A stretch of DNA of 64,000 nucleotides from Rhizomonospora bruguierae (GCF_018397995.1 NZ_BBQH01000013.1:1-64000), one strand, 5' to 3'. Shown: positions 28,447-38,110, counted from the stretch's first letter. Numbers and translations are program-made. Notes: generated by a model not told the origin, from the sequence alone.

Positions 28447-29598
28447 TCAGCTGTCGGCTGCCACCATCGCCCGCAGTTGGCGCACGTCGATCGAGCCGGT
28501 GGGCACGTCGGCGTCGAGCGGGTACCACATGCGCTGCACCGCGGCGACGATCGCCTCGACCACCTGCTCCCGGAACAGCGGGTCGACCAGGTGCTCCCGG
28601 TCCTGGGGGGAAGTGAGGTATCCGACATCCACCCGTACGGCTGGCATCCGGGTCAACCGGAGCAGATCCCACGTCTTGGGGTGGATCTGGCAGTTCCGCA
28701 GCCCGGTGCGGGCGACGATCTCCCGTTGGACCAGGCCCGCCAGCCGCTCGCCCACCGTGGAGGTGGCACCATTGCCGGTGCCGTAGTGGAACGTGGCGAC
28801 GCCGTCGGCCCCGGGGTTGGCGTGGCCGTCGACGTGCAGGGAGATGAGCAGGTCGGCGCCGAGGTCGTTGGCGAGTTGGGCGCGCTCCAACTGGCTGGGC
28901 GAGCTGGCCGGCGACGGACCCCGGGTCAGGTGGACCCGCATGCCGGCCGCCCCCAACCGGCCCTCCAGCCGGGCGGCCAGGTCGTAGGCGAGCTCCGCCT
29001 CGGTCCAGCGCAGGGGGCCGTCCGGTACCACGATGCCGGCGTCGGGACCGCCGTGCCCGGGGTCCACGACGATGGTCTTGCCGACCAGGTTGGGGCCGGA
29101 CTGGCGGAAGGTGTCCTGCTCGCGTAGCCACTGCGGGCGGCCGCCGACCACCTTGCGGCCGAGCCGGCGCAGCGCGTTCATCGTCTGCGGCCCGCAGCCG
29201 CCGTCCGGGTGCAGCCCGACCTCGCGCTGGAACTGGGCGACCGCACGGGCGGTGCGGGCGCCGTAGACGCCGTCCGCCCGGCCCACGTCGAAGCCCATCT
29301 CCAGCAGGCGCTCCTGGAGCGTGCGCACGTCCTCACCGACCAGCGGGTCGGGGATCGACTGGTACAGCGACCGGGCGCCGAGCCGCCAGCGGGCCGCGTC
29401 CAGCGCGCGCCAGGTCTCGTCGTCGACCTCGCCGTCGGCGGTCAGGCCGCGGCTCTGCTGGAACGCGCGGACCGCCGTCTCGGTGGCGGCGTCGAAGTCG
29501 CCGGGGTCGCCGCCCTGGGGCAGCAGGTCCTGGCCGACGAGGATCGCACGGATCTCCGCCACGGCCGGCCCATGATCGCCATGCCGGATCCGACGCAC
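28447..29598 (-). CDS. cwlM: CwlM-like N-acetylmuramoyl-L-alanine amidase fold protein
   Basis: Two peptidoglycan-binding domains (about 6-65 and 85-145) precede an Amidase_3 domain (about 173-375). There is no signal peptide, so it is cytoplasmic, like CwlM (Rv3915), which in mycobacteria regulates MurA rather than cutting wall. Zinc-site candidates are His182 in DPGHGGPD, Glu200 and His255 in SLHVDGHA. The catalytic Glu expected near the end is Asp324 (VRVDVGYL). The start is GTG at 29598. Location next to trxA/trxB/sigM matches cwlM. A regulatory, non-lytic role is inferred. Confidence 0.88.
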   Translation of the reverse strand: MRRIRHGDHGPAVAEIRAILVGQDLLPQGGDPGDFDAATETAVRAFQQSRGLTADGEVDDETWRALDAARWRLGARSLYQSIPDPLVGEDVRTLQERLLEMGFDVGRADGVYGARTARAVAQFQREVGLHPDGGCGPQTMNALRRLGRKVVGGRPQWLREQDTFRQSGPNLVGKTIVVDPGHGGPDAGIVVPDGPLRWTEAELAYDLAARLEGRLGAAGMRVHLTRGPSPASSPSQLERAQLANDLGADLLISLHVDGHANPGADGVATFHYGTGNGATSTVGERLAGLVQREIVARTGLRNCQIHPKTWDLLRLTRMPAVRVDVGYLTSPQDREHLVDPLFREQVVEAIVAAVQRMWYPLDADVPTGSIDVRQLRAMVAADS

Positions 29599-29736
29599 GC
29601 GCGACCTCCCTCAACCGCGAATCGGGCAAACGCCTCCGGAGCGTACCCCTCGCCCCCACCGTCCATCCGGCGGCGCCGGGGGCAAAGGCAACGCGCCGGC
29701 AAACGATCACCCGCTCGGGGTGAGCGGGGCCGAAAA

Positions 29737-29775
29737 CGCCGCGGGGGCCGCCCCGATCGGACGGCCCCCGCGGCG
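29737..29775 (-). terminator. trxA intrinsic terminator
   Basis: A perfect 14-bp inverted repeat (CGCCGCGGGGGCCG and its complement) encloses an 11-base loop. Read on the minus strand it is followed by TTTT, about 10 bases after the trxA stop. It separates trxA from cwlM. Confidence 0.9.
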
Positions 29776-29785
29776 GTGCCGCGAA

Positions 29786-30109
29786 CTACAGGGCCGCCTC
29801 GATCATGCGGATGAGGTCGCCCTTGGGCTTCGCGCCGGCCACCGACCGGACCGGCTCGCCGCCCTTGAACACGGTCAGCGTGGGCACGGACATCACCCGG
29901 TAGGCGCGCGCGGTCTCCGGGTTCTCGTCGATGTTGAGCTTCACGATGGTGACCTGGTCGGCCATCTCCGTCGCGATCTCCTCAAGCACCGGCGCCACCT
30001 TGCGGCACGGCGCGCACCACTCCGCCCAGAAGTCCACCAGGACCGGCTTGTCGGACTGGAGTACGTCGCTGACGAAGTTGGCGTCCGTGACGGACTTGGT
30101 TGCTCCCAC
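29786..30109 (-). CDS. trxA: Thioredoxin
   Basis: Thioredoxin is a small disulfide reductant recharged by TrxB. The 107-residue product has the full fold, with active site W31-C-A-P-C35 and cis-Pro in [11 protein letters not shown]. The usual WCGPC carries Ala in place of Gly, which may shift redox potential slightly. The start is GTG with GGAGGACCTCA before it. It lies 35 bases downstream of trxB and ends in a strong terminator. Confidence 0.95.
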   Translation of the reverse strand: MGATKSVTDANFVSDVLQSDKPVLVDFWAEWCAPCRKVAPVLEEIATEMADQVTIVKLNIDENPETARAYRVMSVPTLTVFKGGEPVRSVAGAKPKGDLIRMIEAAL

Positions 30110-30144
30110 TGAGGTCCTCCTTGGGGGTTTGCCGCAGGTTGCGG

Positions 30145-31098
30145 TCAGCTTTCCAGCGAGGCGATGTAGCGCTCGGCGTCGAGGGCGGCGGCACAGCCGG
30201 TGCCGGCCGCGGTGATGGCCTGCCGGTAGGTGTGGTCGACCAGATCGCCGGCTGCGAACACCCCCGGGATGTTGGTGCGGGTGCTGGGGGCCTCGACCTT
30301 GACGTAGCCGTTCTCGTCCAGGTCCACCTCGCCGCGGAACAGGTCGCTGCGCGGCACGTGGCCGATCGCCACGAACACGCCGCTGACCCGCAGGTCGCGC
30401 GGCTGGCCGCCGTGGACGTCGCGCAGCCGGAGGCCGACGACCCTGCCGTCCTCGCCGAGCACCTCGTCCACCAGGCTGTTCCAGGCGACCTTGATCTTCT
30501 CGTTGGACAGCGCCCGGTCGGACATGATCTTGCTCGCCCGGAACTCGTCCCGGCGGTGCACGATCGTCACCGAATTGGCGAAGCGGGTGAGGAAGGTGGC
30601 CTCCTCCATCGCCGAGTCGCCGCCGCCCACCACCGCGACGTCCTGCTCACGGAAGAAGAAGCCGTCACAGGTCGCGCAGGACGAGACGCCGTGGCCGAGC
30701 AGTTCCTGCTCGCCCGGCACGCCCAGCGGCCGCCAGGCGGAGCCGGTCGCGAGGATGACCGCCTTGGCGAAGTACGCCGTCTCACCCACCCAGACCGTCT
30801 TGTACGCCTCGGCGCCCGCGGCCGTCGACTGGAGCAACTCGACCCGGGTCGCGTCGTCGGTGAGGAACTCGGCGCCGAACCGCTCGGCCTGCTTGCGCAT
30901 CTGGTCCATCAGCTCGGGGCCCAGGACACCGTCCGGGAAGCCCGGGAAGTTCTCCACCTCGGTGGTGGTCATCAGCGCGCCACCGGACGCCACGCCCTCG
31001 ATGACCAGCGGCTTGAGGTTGGCCCGCGCGGCGTAGACGGCGGCCGTGTAGCCAGCCGGGCCCGATCCGATGATGATCAGTTCGCGGACCTCGTCCAC
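30145..31098 (-). CDS. trxB: Thioredoxin reductase
   Basis: This NADPH-dependent flavoenzyme reduces thioredoxin. It has 317 aa, with FAD motif [16 protein letters not shown] near the start, redox pair CATC near 136-139, NADPH motif [15 protein letters not shown] and the C-terminal FAD site [32 protein letters not shown] choose the GTG at 31098 because GAGGAG lies just upstream; an in-frame start at 31143 adds 15 residues absent from relatives. It follows the sigma/anti-sigma pair, and in mycobacteria sigM-linked trxB-trxC is similar. Confidence 0.96.
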   Translation of the reverse strand: MDEVRELIIIGSGPAGYTAAVYAARANLKPLVIEGVASGGALMTTTEVENFPGFPDGVLGPELMDQMRKQAERFGAEFLTDDATRVELLQSTAAGAEAYKTVWVGETAYFAKAVILATGSAWRPLGVPGEQELLGHGVSSCATCDGFFFREQDVAVVGGGDSAMEEATFLTRFANSVTIVHRRDEFRASKIMSDRALSNEKIKVAWNSLVDEVLGEDGRVVGLRLRDVHGGQPRDLRVSGVFVAIGHVPRSDLFRGEVDLDENGYVKVEAPSTRTNIPGVFAAGDLVDHTYRQAITAAGTGCAAALDAERYIASLES

Positions 31099-31269
31099 AG
31101 CAACTCCTCGTCTGATGCGCGCCGGCCGGGCCGGCTCGTCCACCCCTGCCTTGTCAGCAGGGGGCGCTGTCGGCAGAACGCCATCGTACGAACGGGGATT
31201 CCCGATCGGGAGCCCGGCGTGGCGGCCATCTCAACCGGTGCTCGTCAACCCGGTGCTCGCGGCCTTGCC

Positions 31270-32232
31270 TCAGGGTACGGCCGATGTGTACATCGTGTCG
31301 GCTCCCGCGGCCGGCGTGCCACAATCCGGCCCCGACACCCAGGCGACGCGGCTGCCGTCCCCGCCGACCAGCACGGTCACGACGGCGGGTCGCCCCTCGA
31401 AGGTGGCCAGGTCCACGACCTGGACGGCGGCGCCCGGCTGCCCGTAGGCGGCGACCACCGCGCCGAGGCAATCGGTGAGCCCGGGCTCCTGCGCCAGCCG
31501 GTAAAGCGCCTGGGGAGTGCCCGGCGGCGGGGCCGCGGCCAGGCTGGCCGGCGCCGGGCGCACGGTGGGGTTCCCGCCGCTCCCGGCGGCCTCCAGCGGC
31601 GTCGCCGCCCGCACGGACGCCGCCGCACCGAGGCTGCCCCGGCGGTAGTCGGTGCCGCTGGCCACCAGCCGCCGATCGGTCCCGCCGGACCTGTCGCGAC
31701 CGGCGCTGTCCGAGTCGGCGCCGCTGTCCTCGGCCTGGTACGGGGCGGCGTCGGGGGCGCTGGCGCTGGTCGCGGCCTCGTCGGACGCGCCGCCGGTAAG
31801 CATGGAGTTCACGCCCAGCGCCGCGATCGCGACCAGCGCCGCCGCGGCCGCGGAGCCGCCAGCCCAGCGGCTCCACCGGCGGTGCCGGCGGGCCGTGGGC
31901 CGGTCGTCGCCCACACCATCGATCACCGTCAGCCGGGGGCGATCGCCCCCGACCGAGGACCCGGCTGACGAGGTGTGCGCTGTGCCGAGCGCCGCGTCGA
32001 TCCGGGCGGCCACGTCGGCGGGCATCGGCTCCGTGGCCTCGGCCAGGTCGGCCAGATCGCTCTCCACCGCCGCCAGTGCGGCGGTCAGTTCCTCGTGTGC
32101 GCGCGCCCAGGCGGGGTCGGCGGCGATCCGCGCGGCCACGGCGTCGGCCTCGGCCGCGCCGTCCAGCGCGCCGCCGACGTAGTCGGCCAGCAGGTCGACA
32201 TCGACCTCGCCGAACCGCTCACCGCCGCTCAC
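31270..32232 (-). CDS. Probable membrane anti-sigma factor of the SigM-type pair
   Basis: The protein has 320 aa. A cytosolic acidic helical N-terminus (residues 10-85, VDLLADYVGGALDGAAEADA) fits an anti-sigma domain but lacks the HxxxCxxC zinc motif. One membrane segment lies at about 124-145, and an Ala/Ser-rich extracellular part ends in a small folded domain (about 235-320, with two Cys). The start overlaps the sigma-factor stop by 4 bases. Membrane topology and coupling to the sigma gene give the role; sequence similarity to RsmA is weak. The signal sensed is unknown. Confidence 0.78.
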   Translation of the reverse strand: MSGGERFGEVDVDLLADYVGGALDGAAEADAVAARIAADPAWARAHEELTAALAAVESDLADLAEATEPMPADVAARIDAALGTAHTSSAGSSVGGDRPRLTVIDGVGDDRPTARRHRRWSRWAGGSAAAAALVAIAALGVNSMLTGGASDEAATSASAPDAAPYQAEDSGADSDSAGRDRSGGTDRRLVASGTDYRRGSLGAAASVRAATPLEAAGSGGNPTVRPAPASLAAAPPPGTPQALYRLAQEPGLTDCLGAVVAAYGQPGAAVQVVDLATFEGRPAVVTVLVGGDGSRVAWVSGPDCGTPAAGADTMYTSAVP

Positions 32233-32915
32233 CGCGCCCGCCCTTCCGGTGATCCCCGGCGCCCGTCGGCGCCCGTCGCGGATGTTTGGACGCCGGAAAC
32301 GCCCGTGTCGTTCCCGGTACCGGTGTGCCGGTCGCCGCCCCGGCCCGCCGGGCGGAGGTGACCGAGGGCCACCGCCAGCCGGGCCCGACCCCGGGAGCAG
32401 CGACTCTTCACCGTGCCCTCCGCGACGCCCAGCACCCGCGCCGCGTCCGCCACCGAGTAGCCCTGCAGGTCCACCAGGACCAGGGCGGCCCGCTGCTCCA
32501 GCGGCAGGGCCGCCAGCGCCTCCCGCACGACCAGGGCGGTGTCGTGGTCCACCGCGGGCGCCGCCGGCTCCCGGACACCGGCGCGCGGGGCGTCGGCCGG
32601 CTGCTGCTCGGCGGTCACCAGCGGGACCGCCGGGCGCGCCTGGCGGCGGCGGGCCCGGTCCAGGCAGGCGTTCACCACGATCCGGTGCAGCCAGGTGGTG
32701 ACCGCCGAGTCGCCCCGGAACCGCTTGGCCGCCCGGTACGCGGACAACAACGCGTCCTGCACGGCGTCGGCGGCCTCCTCCCGGTCGCCCACGGTGCGCA
32801 GGGCCACCGCCCAGAGCCGGTCCCGGTGCCGGCGGACCAGTTCGGCGAACGCCTCCGGGTCGCCGTCAACGTGGGCGCGTAGCAACGCCTCGTCACTCCG
32901 GCCACCCTCGGTCAC
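32229..32915 (-). CDS. sigM: ECF RNA polymerase sigma factor, SigM-like
   Basis: This is a group 4 sigma factor of 228 aa. Region 2 contains LVRRHRDRLWAVALRTVGD, DREEAADAVQDALLSAYRA and TWLHRIVVNACLDRARRR. Region 4 contains LPLEQRAALVLVDLQGYSVA and ARVLGVAEGTVKSRCSRGRA. A disordered tail of about 35 residues follows. The start is GTG. It is coupled to the downstream anti-sigma gene, and the murJ/pseudokinase-sigM-trxB-trxA order is that of sigM in other actinobacteria. Target promoters cannot be read from this window. Confidence 0.93.
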   Translation of the reverse strand: MTEGGRSDEALLRAHVDGDPEAFAELVRRHRDRLWAVALRTVGDREEAADAVQDALLSAYRAAKRFRGDSAVTTWLHRIVVNACLDRARRRQARPAVPLVTAEQQPADAPRAGVREPAAPAVDHDTALVVREALAALPLEQRAALVLVDLQGYSVADAARVLGVAEGTVKSRCSRGRARLAVALGHLRPAGRGGDRHTGTGNDTGVSGVQTSATGADGRRGSPEGRAR

Positions 32916-32973
32916 GGGTGCACCCTACCGTCGTGACGCCCCCGGTCCGCTCCCGCGCGACCGGGGCGTGCCG

Positions 32974-34518
32974 CTACCGACCCTGGACCGTGATCTCGCT
33001 GATGCCGGTCTTGAACCCGCCGTCCCGGGTCGACGGCAGGTCCGTGATCCACAGCAGCAGGTACCGGTACTTCTGGTCCGGCGAGAAGCCGTTGAACACC
33101 ATCGTGGTGCCGTCGAAGTCGTCGAACGGGTCGCCGATCGCCGTCTTGTACTGGTTGAGCACCTGGTTGTCGCCGGACTTGCTGCTGCCCGGGTCGGCGG
33201 CGGTGCCGGTCAGCAGGCGGGCCGAGGTGCCGGTGGCGGTCAACTCCACCCGCATCGAGGTGACCGAGCGCTCCTGACCGAGGTCGATGAGGACGCCCAT
33301 GCCGCGCTTGAGCTTGCCGAAGTGGCTGTCGGTGACGTACCGGTCGGTGGTCCACGCCGTGTCCGGCTTGCCGTCCACCATGTGCCCGGCGTCGTCCAAC
33401 TCGTTGCGCCGGCCGTCCGGGTCGACGATGCGCACCTGATCGGCGCTGAGCTTGATGGTCTTGGGTGGGCCGGTGTCGTCGCCGGCGGACCCGCCGGTCG
33501 CGTCCTGGCTGGGCGCCTGGGCGACCGCGCCCGGGTTCACCGTCGGCTTCTCGTCCGGCGTGCCGGACCCGGACAGCGTGTTCACGGCGACCAGCAGGCC
33601 GACCACGGCAATCGCCAGCAGCGCGCCGAGGGCCATCGCGATCTTCCGGGTGGGCGGCCGGGACGGCTCCGTCGCCGGGTCCTCCTCGGCGAACCGCAGC
33701 GGGCCCGCCTCCTCGTAGAACGGCTCCTCGCCGGCGTTGTCCAGGCGGGCCAACTCGGCCGCGAGGGTGTCCGCGGCCGGCGGGGTGACCTGCGGGTCCA
33801 GCAGGTCCATGGCCAGCTCGTCGAGCACGGCCGGCACGCCGGCACGGATCTGCCGGGGCGCGGCGAGCGCGCCGGTACCGTCCCGCACCGCGTCCGGCAG
33901 GCTGCGTTGCCCGGCCTCCAGGTGCGGCCAGTGCGAGGTCAGCGCGAAGTACAGCACGCCGCCGATCGCGCGCACGTCGCTCTCGGGCGTGGCGTCGCCG
34001 TCCGCCCGGGCGTCGGCCAGCACCACCCGGCCGTCGTTGGCGATCAGCACGCTGCCCGGGTGGATGTTGCCGTGCTCCATGCCGGTGGCGTGCACGGCGG
34101 CGACCGCCGAGGCGATCGCGTGCGCCACGGTTGTGGCCCGCTCCGGGTCGAACACGCCGTCGGCCACGTGCTCACGCAGGGAGGCGCCGTCCACCCACTC
34201 GCGGACCACGTAGGCGCGCTCTTCCTCGTCGATCGCGTCGTAGACGCCGACCAGGTTGGGGTGGACGACCCGACTGGCGGTCACCGCCGCCTTCAGCATC
34301 TCGGCGGCCGACTCGCCGCCGGGGTAGCGCAGCACGACCGCCACCGGCCGGCGCAGCACCACATCGACCCCGCGCCAGACCTTGCGGCCGGCACTGTCGT
34401 CGTTGACGTGCTCCTCCAACCGGTACCGGTCGGCGAGTACCTCGCCGGCGGTGGGCGCACCGAAGGTCATCACTGGCGCCGACTCGGCGTCCTGATGGCC
34501 TTCGCCGACCTGGGTCAC
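32974..34518 (-). CDS. Membrane pseudokinase associated with MurJ
   Basis: The product has 514 aa. The N-terminal kinase-like domain (about 30-265) has lost catalytic residues: the ATP lysine is Arg64 (AVVLRYPG), HRD is HGN (149-151) and DFG is DAR (169-171). A membrane segment lies near 292-312. The extracellular part, about 370-514, looks like a discoidin/galactose-binding-like beta domain. In M. tuberculosis the same architecture is fused to the C-terminus of MviN/MurJ and recruits FhaA; here it is a separate gene 177 bases after murJ. Its role is probably regulation of lipid II export. Start GTG with GGGAGG upstream. Confidence 0.88.
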   Translation of the reverse strand: MTQVGEGHQDAESAPVMTFGAPTAGEVLADRYRLEEHVNDDSAGRKVWRGVDVVLRRPVAVVLRYPGGESAAEMLKAAVTASRVVHPNLVGVYDAIDEEERAYVVREWVDGASLREHVADGVFDPERATTVAHAIASAVAAVHATGMEHGNIHPGSVLIANDGRVVLADARADGDATPESDVRAIGGVLYFALTSHWPHLEAGQRSLPDAVRDGTGALAAPRQIRAGVPAVLDELAMDLLDPQVTPPAADTLAAELARLDNAGEEPFYEEAGPLRFAEEDPATEPSRPPTRKIAMALGALLAIAVVGLLVAVNTLSGSGTPDEKPTVNPGAVAQAPSQDATGGSAGDDTGPPKTIKLSADQVRIVDPDGRRNELDDAGHMVDGKPDTAWTTDRYVTDSHFGKLKRGMGVLIDLGQERSVTSMRVELTATGTSARLLTGTAADPGSSKSGDNQVLNQYKTAIGDPFDDFDGTTMVFNGFSPDQKYRYLLLWITDLPSTRDGGFKTGISEITVQGR

Positions 34519-34695
34519 CCGTTCCTCCCTTGGTGCTCAGGCGTTGCCATGAGCCGTTGCCTCATAGCCTAGGCGTTGCGCGCCCGCGTCGAGTGCGACC
34601 TTACTCGCGTTTGCCAGACTCCCGACACGTCATCTTCCTCCCGTGACCCGTCCGAGCGCGCCAGCCCGCCGCGTGTGCGGGCGTGTGTCGCCGGC

Positions 34696-36435
34696 TCACC
34701 GCCGCAGCCGGCCCTTGACCAACGCGAGTACCGCACCGATCTCGTGCACCCGGAGCACCGCCGCCAGGGCCAGATAGCTCGCCCCGATCGCGGCACCACC
34801 CACGATCAATTGGACCAGGCCCTGCTCGAACGTCATGACGTCCCTGCCGGGCAGCACCTTCACCACGAGCAGCCCGACCAGTGCGGCGCCGAGCGCGGCG
34901 ACCGCGATGCGGGCGAACGACACGACGATGACCGGCAGGCCCAGGCGGCCGACCCGGCCGTGCAGCAGTAGCGCTGACACGCCGAATCCCACGACATAGG
35001 AGATCGCGTTGCCGAGCATCAGACCCGCGGCGGCGAACTCCGTGGTGAGCCAGGCGAACAGGACAATCTGGACGATCACCCGGAACACCACGATCGGGAT
35101 GTTCACCAGCGCCGGCGTCTTCGTGTCCTGCATCGCGTAGTACACGACGGTGTACAGCTGGCTCAGCGAGAACGGCACCAGCGCCACCCCGGCGACCAGC
35201 AGCACGTGCCCGGTGGCGACCGCGTTGTCCCGGTTGTAGGCGCCGTGCTGAAACAGCACCACCGAGATCGGCAGGGCCAGCACCATGTAGATGACCGCGA
35301 CCGGGGCGAGCACGGCGGCGATGGTGCGGGTGCCGCGGGACAGATCGGAAGCCAGATCCTCGCGCCGGCCGTCCGCCGCCGCGCCGCTCATCCGGGGCAT
35401 CAGCGCGGTGATCACCGAGACCCCGATGATGCCGTGCGCCATCATCAGCAACAGGTAGACGTTGTTGTAGATCAGCGGACCGGCGTGCTTGCCCCCGCCG
35501 CGGTTGAGCAGGTTGGTCACCACGATCAGCCCGAGCTGGCTGACCGCGACGTAGCACAGGCTCCACACCCCGATCCGGGCCAGCTCGCGTAGGCCGAGGC
35601 CGCGGAAGTCGAACCGCAGGCGCCAGCGGAAGCCGACCCGGCGCAGCGCCGGCAGCAGGCCGGCCGCCTGGATCATCACGCCGAGCACCGCGCCGCCGCC
35701 GAGCACCACGATCCGCCCCGGCGTCATCTGGGACGGCGCGAGTTGCTTGGCCCCGAACGCCGCGATGTAGAAGCCGACCGTGCCGATCACCACGAGGTTG
35801 TTGAGGATCGGCGCCCACATCGGCGCGAAGAAGTGCCCGCGGGTGTTCAGCACCGCGCCCATCAGCGCGGACAGGCCGGTGAAGAACACCATCGGGATCA
35901 TCAGGTACGACAGCACGGTGACCAGCGAGCGCCAGTCGGCGTTCTGCTGGCCGGTCGCGTACACGATGGTCAGCAGCGGTGCGCAGAGCATGGCCAGCGC
36001 GGTGGCCGCCGCGAGCGCGACGACGGCGAGGGTCAGCAGCCGCTGCGCGTACGCCTGGCCGCGGTCCGGGTCGAACTTCCGCCGGCGCACCAGCACCGGT
36101 ACCACCACGCTGGTGAGCACGCCGCCGAGGAGGAACTCGTACACCATCCCCGGGAAGATCTGGGCGGTGGCGTAGGCGTCGCCGACCAGGCCGCCACCGA
36201 GCGCGGCGCCCAGCACCAGGGTCCGCAGGAACCCGGTGCCCCGGCTGACCAGGCTGCCGATCGCCATGATCGCGCTGTTGCCGGCCGCCGACCCCTCGAC
36301 CTGCTGGGTGTTCCCCCCGGGCAGGCGCGCGCCGATCTCGTCCGGCGGCGTGGTGGAGATCAGTACCGCCTCGTCACCCGGTGGCGGCCCGTCCGGACCG
36401 GTCGCGTTCGCGCTGCGGTACAGACCGCCGCTCAT
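34696..36435 (-). CDS. murJ: Lipid II flippase MurJ (MviN)
   Basis: MurJ moves lipid II across the membrane for peptidoglycan synthesis. The ATG at 36435 follows GGGGAG; the frame is open to 36474. The resulting 579-residue protein has a disordered N-terminus of about 45 residues, then about 14 membrane segments of the MOP fold, with SIMAIGSLVSRGTGFLRTL-type first helix and FFTGLSALMGAVLNTRGHFFAPMWAP. It has no fused kinase domain. It is divergent from the tRNA nucleotidyltransferase gene and heads the minus-strand run into the pseudokinase and sigM. Confidence 0.95.
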   Translation of the reverse strand: MSGGLYRSANATGPDGPPPGDEAVLISTTPPDEIGARLPGGNTQQVEGSAAGNSAIMAIGSLVSRGTGFLRTLVLGAALGGGLVGDAYATAQIFPGMVYEFLLGGVLTSVVVPVLVRRRKFDPDRGQAYAQRLLTLAVVALAAATALAMLCAPLLTIVYATGQQNADWRSLVTVLSYLMIPMVFFTGLSALMGAVLNTRGHFFAPMWAPILNNLVVIGTVGFYIAAFGAKQLAPSQMTPGRIVVLGGGAVLGVMIQAAGLLPALRRVGFRWRLRFDFRGLGLRELARIGVWSLCYVAVSQLGLIVVTNLLNRGGGKHAGPLIYNNVYLLLMMAHGIIGVSVITALMPRMSGAAADGRREDLASDLSRGTRTIAAVLAPVAVIYMVLALPISVVLFQHGAYNRDNAVATGHVLLVAGVALVPFSLSQLYTVVYYAMQDTKTPALVNIPIVVFRVIVQIVLFAWLTTEFAAAGLMLGNAISYVVGFGVSALLLHGRVGRLGLPVIVVSFARIAVAALGAALVGLLVVKVLPGRDVMTFEQGLVQLIVGGAAIGASYLALAAVLRVHEIGAVLALVKGRLRR

Positions 36436-36551
36436 TCCGGCTCCCCAGGGGTGTGGCGCATCGCCTATGAACACTATCCGTACCGGCGGCTCCGGCGGTG
36501 CCCGCCCGCGCGACGTGGTGGCGACCCGATGTCGTTTACGCTAACCGCGCG

Positions 36552-38012
36552 ATGTCCGATCAGATCACTCCACTCACCGATCGTGAGTTGACCGAAGCCC
36601 AACGCAGTGCGGTGGCTGAGCTGCTGCGCGTCTCACCCGTCGCGGATGAGCTGGGCGGCCGGTTCGCCGCCGCCGGCCACGAGCTGCACCTGGTGGGCGG
36701 TTCGGTGCGCGACGCGCTGCTCGGCCGGCTGGGCAACGACCTGGACTTCTGCACCGACGCCCGCCCGGAGCGGACGCTGGAGCTGGTCAAGGGGTGGGCC
36801 GAGGCGATCTGGGAGACCGGGCGGGAGTTCGGCACGATCGGCCTGCAGCGGCGCGGGCTGCGCCTGGAGATCACCACGTTCCGGGCCGAGGCGTACGACG
36901 GGGTCAGCCGCAACCCGGTGGTCGCGTTCGGCGACAGCCTCGCCGAGGACCTGCGCCGCCGGGACTTCACCGTCAACGCGATGGCGGTCAGCCTGCCCGG
37001 GCACCGGTTCACCGACCCGTACGGCGGCCTGGCCGACCTGGCCGCGCGGCTGATCCGGACGCCGGGCACGCCGGCCGAGTCGTTCGGCGACGACCCGCTG
37101 CGGATGCTGCGTGCCGCCCGGTTCGCGGCCCAGCTGCGGTTCACGCCCGCCCCGGCGGTCCGGGAGGCGATGGCCGGGATGGCCGGCGACCTGTCCCGGA
37201 TCACCGCGGAGCGGGTCCGCGACGAGTTCAGCAAGCTCATGACCGGCGCCGACCCGGTCTGCGGGCTGCGGCTGCTGGTCGGGACCGGCCTGGCCGACGT
37301 GTTCCTGCCGGAGCTGTCCGGGCTCCGCCTGGAGATCGACGAGCACGCCCAGCACAAGGACGTGTACGAGCACACGCTCACCGTGGTCGCCAACGCGGTC
37401 CGGTTGGAGGAGGGTGAGCCGGACCTCGTCCTGCGGCTGGCGGCGCTGCTGCACGACGTGGGCAAGCCGGCCACCAAGGCGGTCGGTCCGGACGGGCGGG
37501 TCAGCTTCCATCACCACGAGATGGTCGGCGCCCGGCTCGCCCGGCAGCGGCTCAAGGCGCTGCGGTACCCGAAGGATCTGATCGCCGACGTGGTCGAGCT
37601 GGTCGCGCTGCACCTGCGGTTCTACGGCTACGGGCGGGGCGAGTGGAGCGACTCGGCGGTCCGCCGCTACGTGACCGACGCGGGGCCGCTGCTGCCGCGC
37701 CTGCACCGGCTGACCCGCTCCGACTGCACCACCCGCAACCGGCGGAAGGCGGCCCAACTGGCCGCCGACTACGACGCCCTGGAGGAGCGGATCGCGCGGC
37801 TGCAGGCCGAGGAGGATCTGGCCCGGGTCCGGCCGGACCTGGACGGCAACGCGATCATGCAGTTGCTCGGCCTGCCGCCCGGCCCGCTTGTGGGCAGGGC
37901 CTGGCGGTACCTGAAGGATCTGCGCCTGGAGCGCGGCCCGCTGGACCGGGACGAGGCCGAGGCGGAGCTGCTGCGCTGGGCGCGGGAGCAGGGGATCGAA
38001 CCGCCGGGCTGA
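36552..38012 (+). CDS. CCA tRNA nucleotidyltransferase
   Basis: Class II enzyme that adds or repairs the 3' CCA of tRNA. The ATG at 36552 gives 486 aa; upstream frame (to 36498) reads into the promoter gap. The nucleotidyltransferase motif GGSVRDALLGR is followed by catalytic NDLDF (Asp63, Asp65), RRRDFTVNAMA and ERVRDEFSKL. A C-terminal HD domain, LAALLHDVGKPATK near 300 with HHHEMVGARLA, is typical of actinobacterial forms. Rv3907c is the positional equivalent. Divergent from murJ. Confidence 0.93.
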   Translation: MSDQITPLTDRELTEAQRSAVAELLRVSPVADELGGRFAAAGHELHLVGGSVRDALLGRLGNDLDFCTDARPERTLELVKGWAEAIWETGREFGTIGLQRRGLRLEITTFRAEAYDGVSRNPVVAFGDSLAEDLRRRDFTVNAMAVSLPGHRFTDPYGGLADLAARLIRTPGTPAESFGDDPLRMLRAARFAAQLRFTPAPAVREAMAGMAGDLSRITAERVRDEFSKLMTGADPVCGLRLLVGTGLADVFLPELSGLRLEIDEHAQHKDVYEHTLTVVANAVRLEEGEPDLVLRLAALLHDVGKPATKAVGPDGRVSFHHHEMVGARLARQRLKALRYPKDLIADVVELVALHLRFYGYGRGEWSDSAVRRYVTDAGPLLPRLHRLTRSDCTTRNRRKAAQLAADYDALEERIARLQAEEDLARVRPDLDGNAIMQLLGLPPGPLVGRAWRYLKDLRLERGPLDRDEAEAELLRWAREQGIEPPG

Positions 38013-38110
38013 CCGGTTCCACCGGTTCCGCCGTGGGGCGCGCTGACGCGGAGCATCGCCCCGTTCACCACCCGTATGACCCGCGAGAACTGACGTACCT
38101 ACGGATCACA

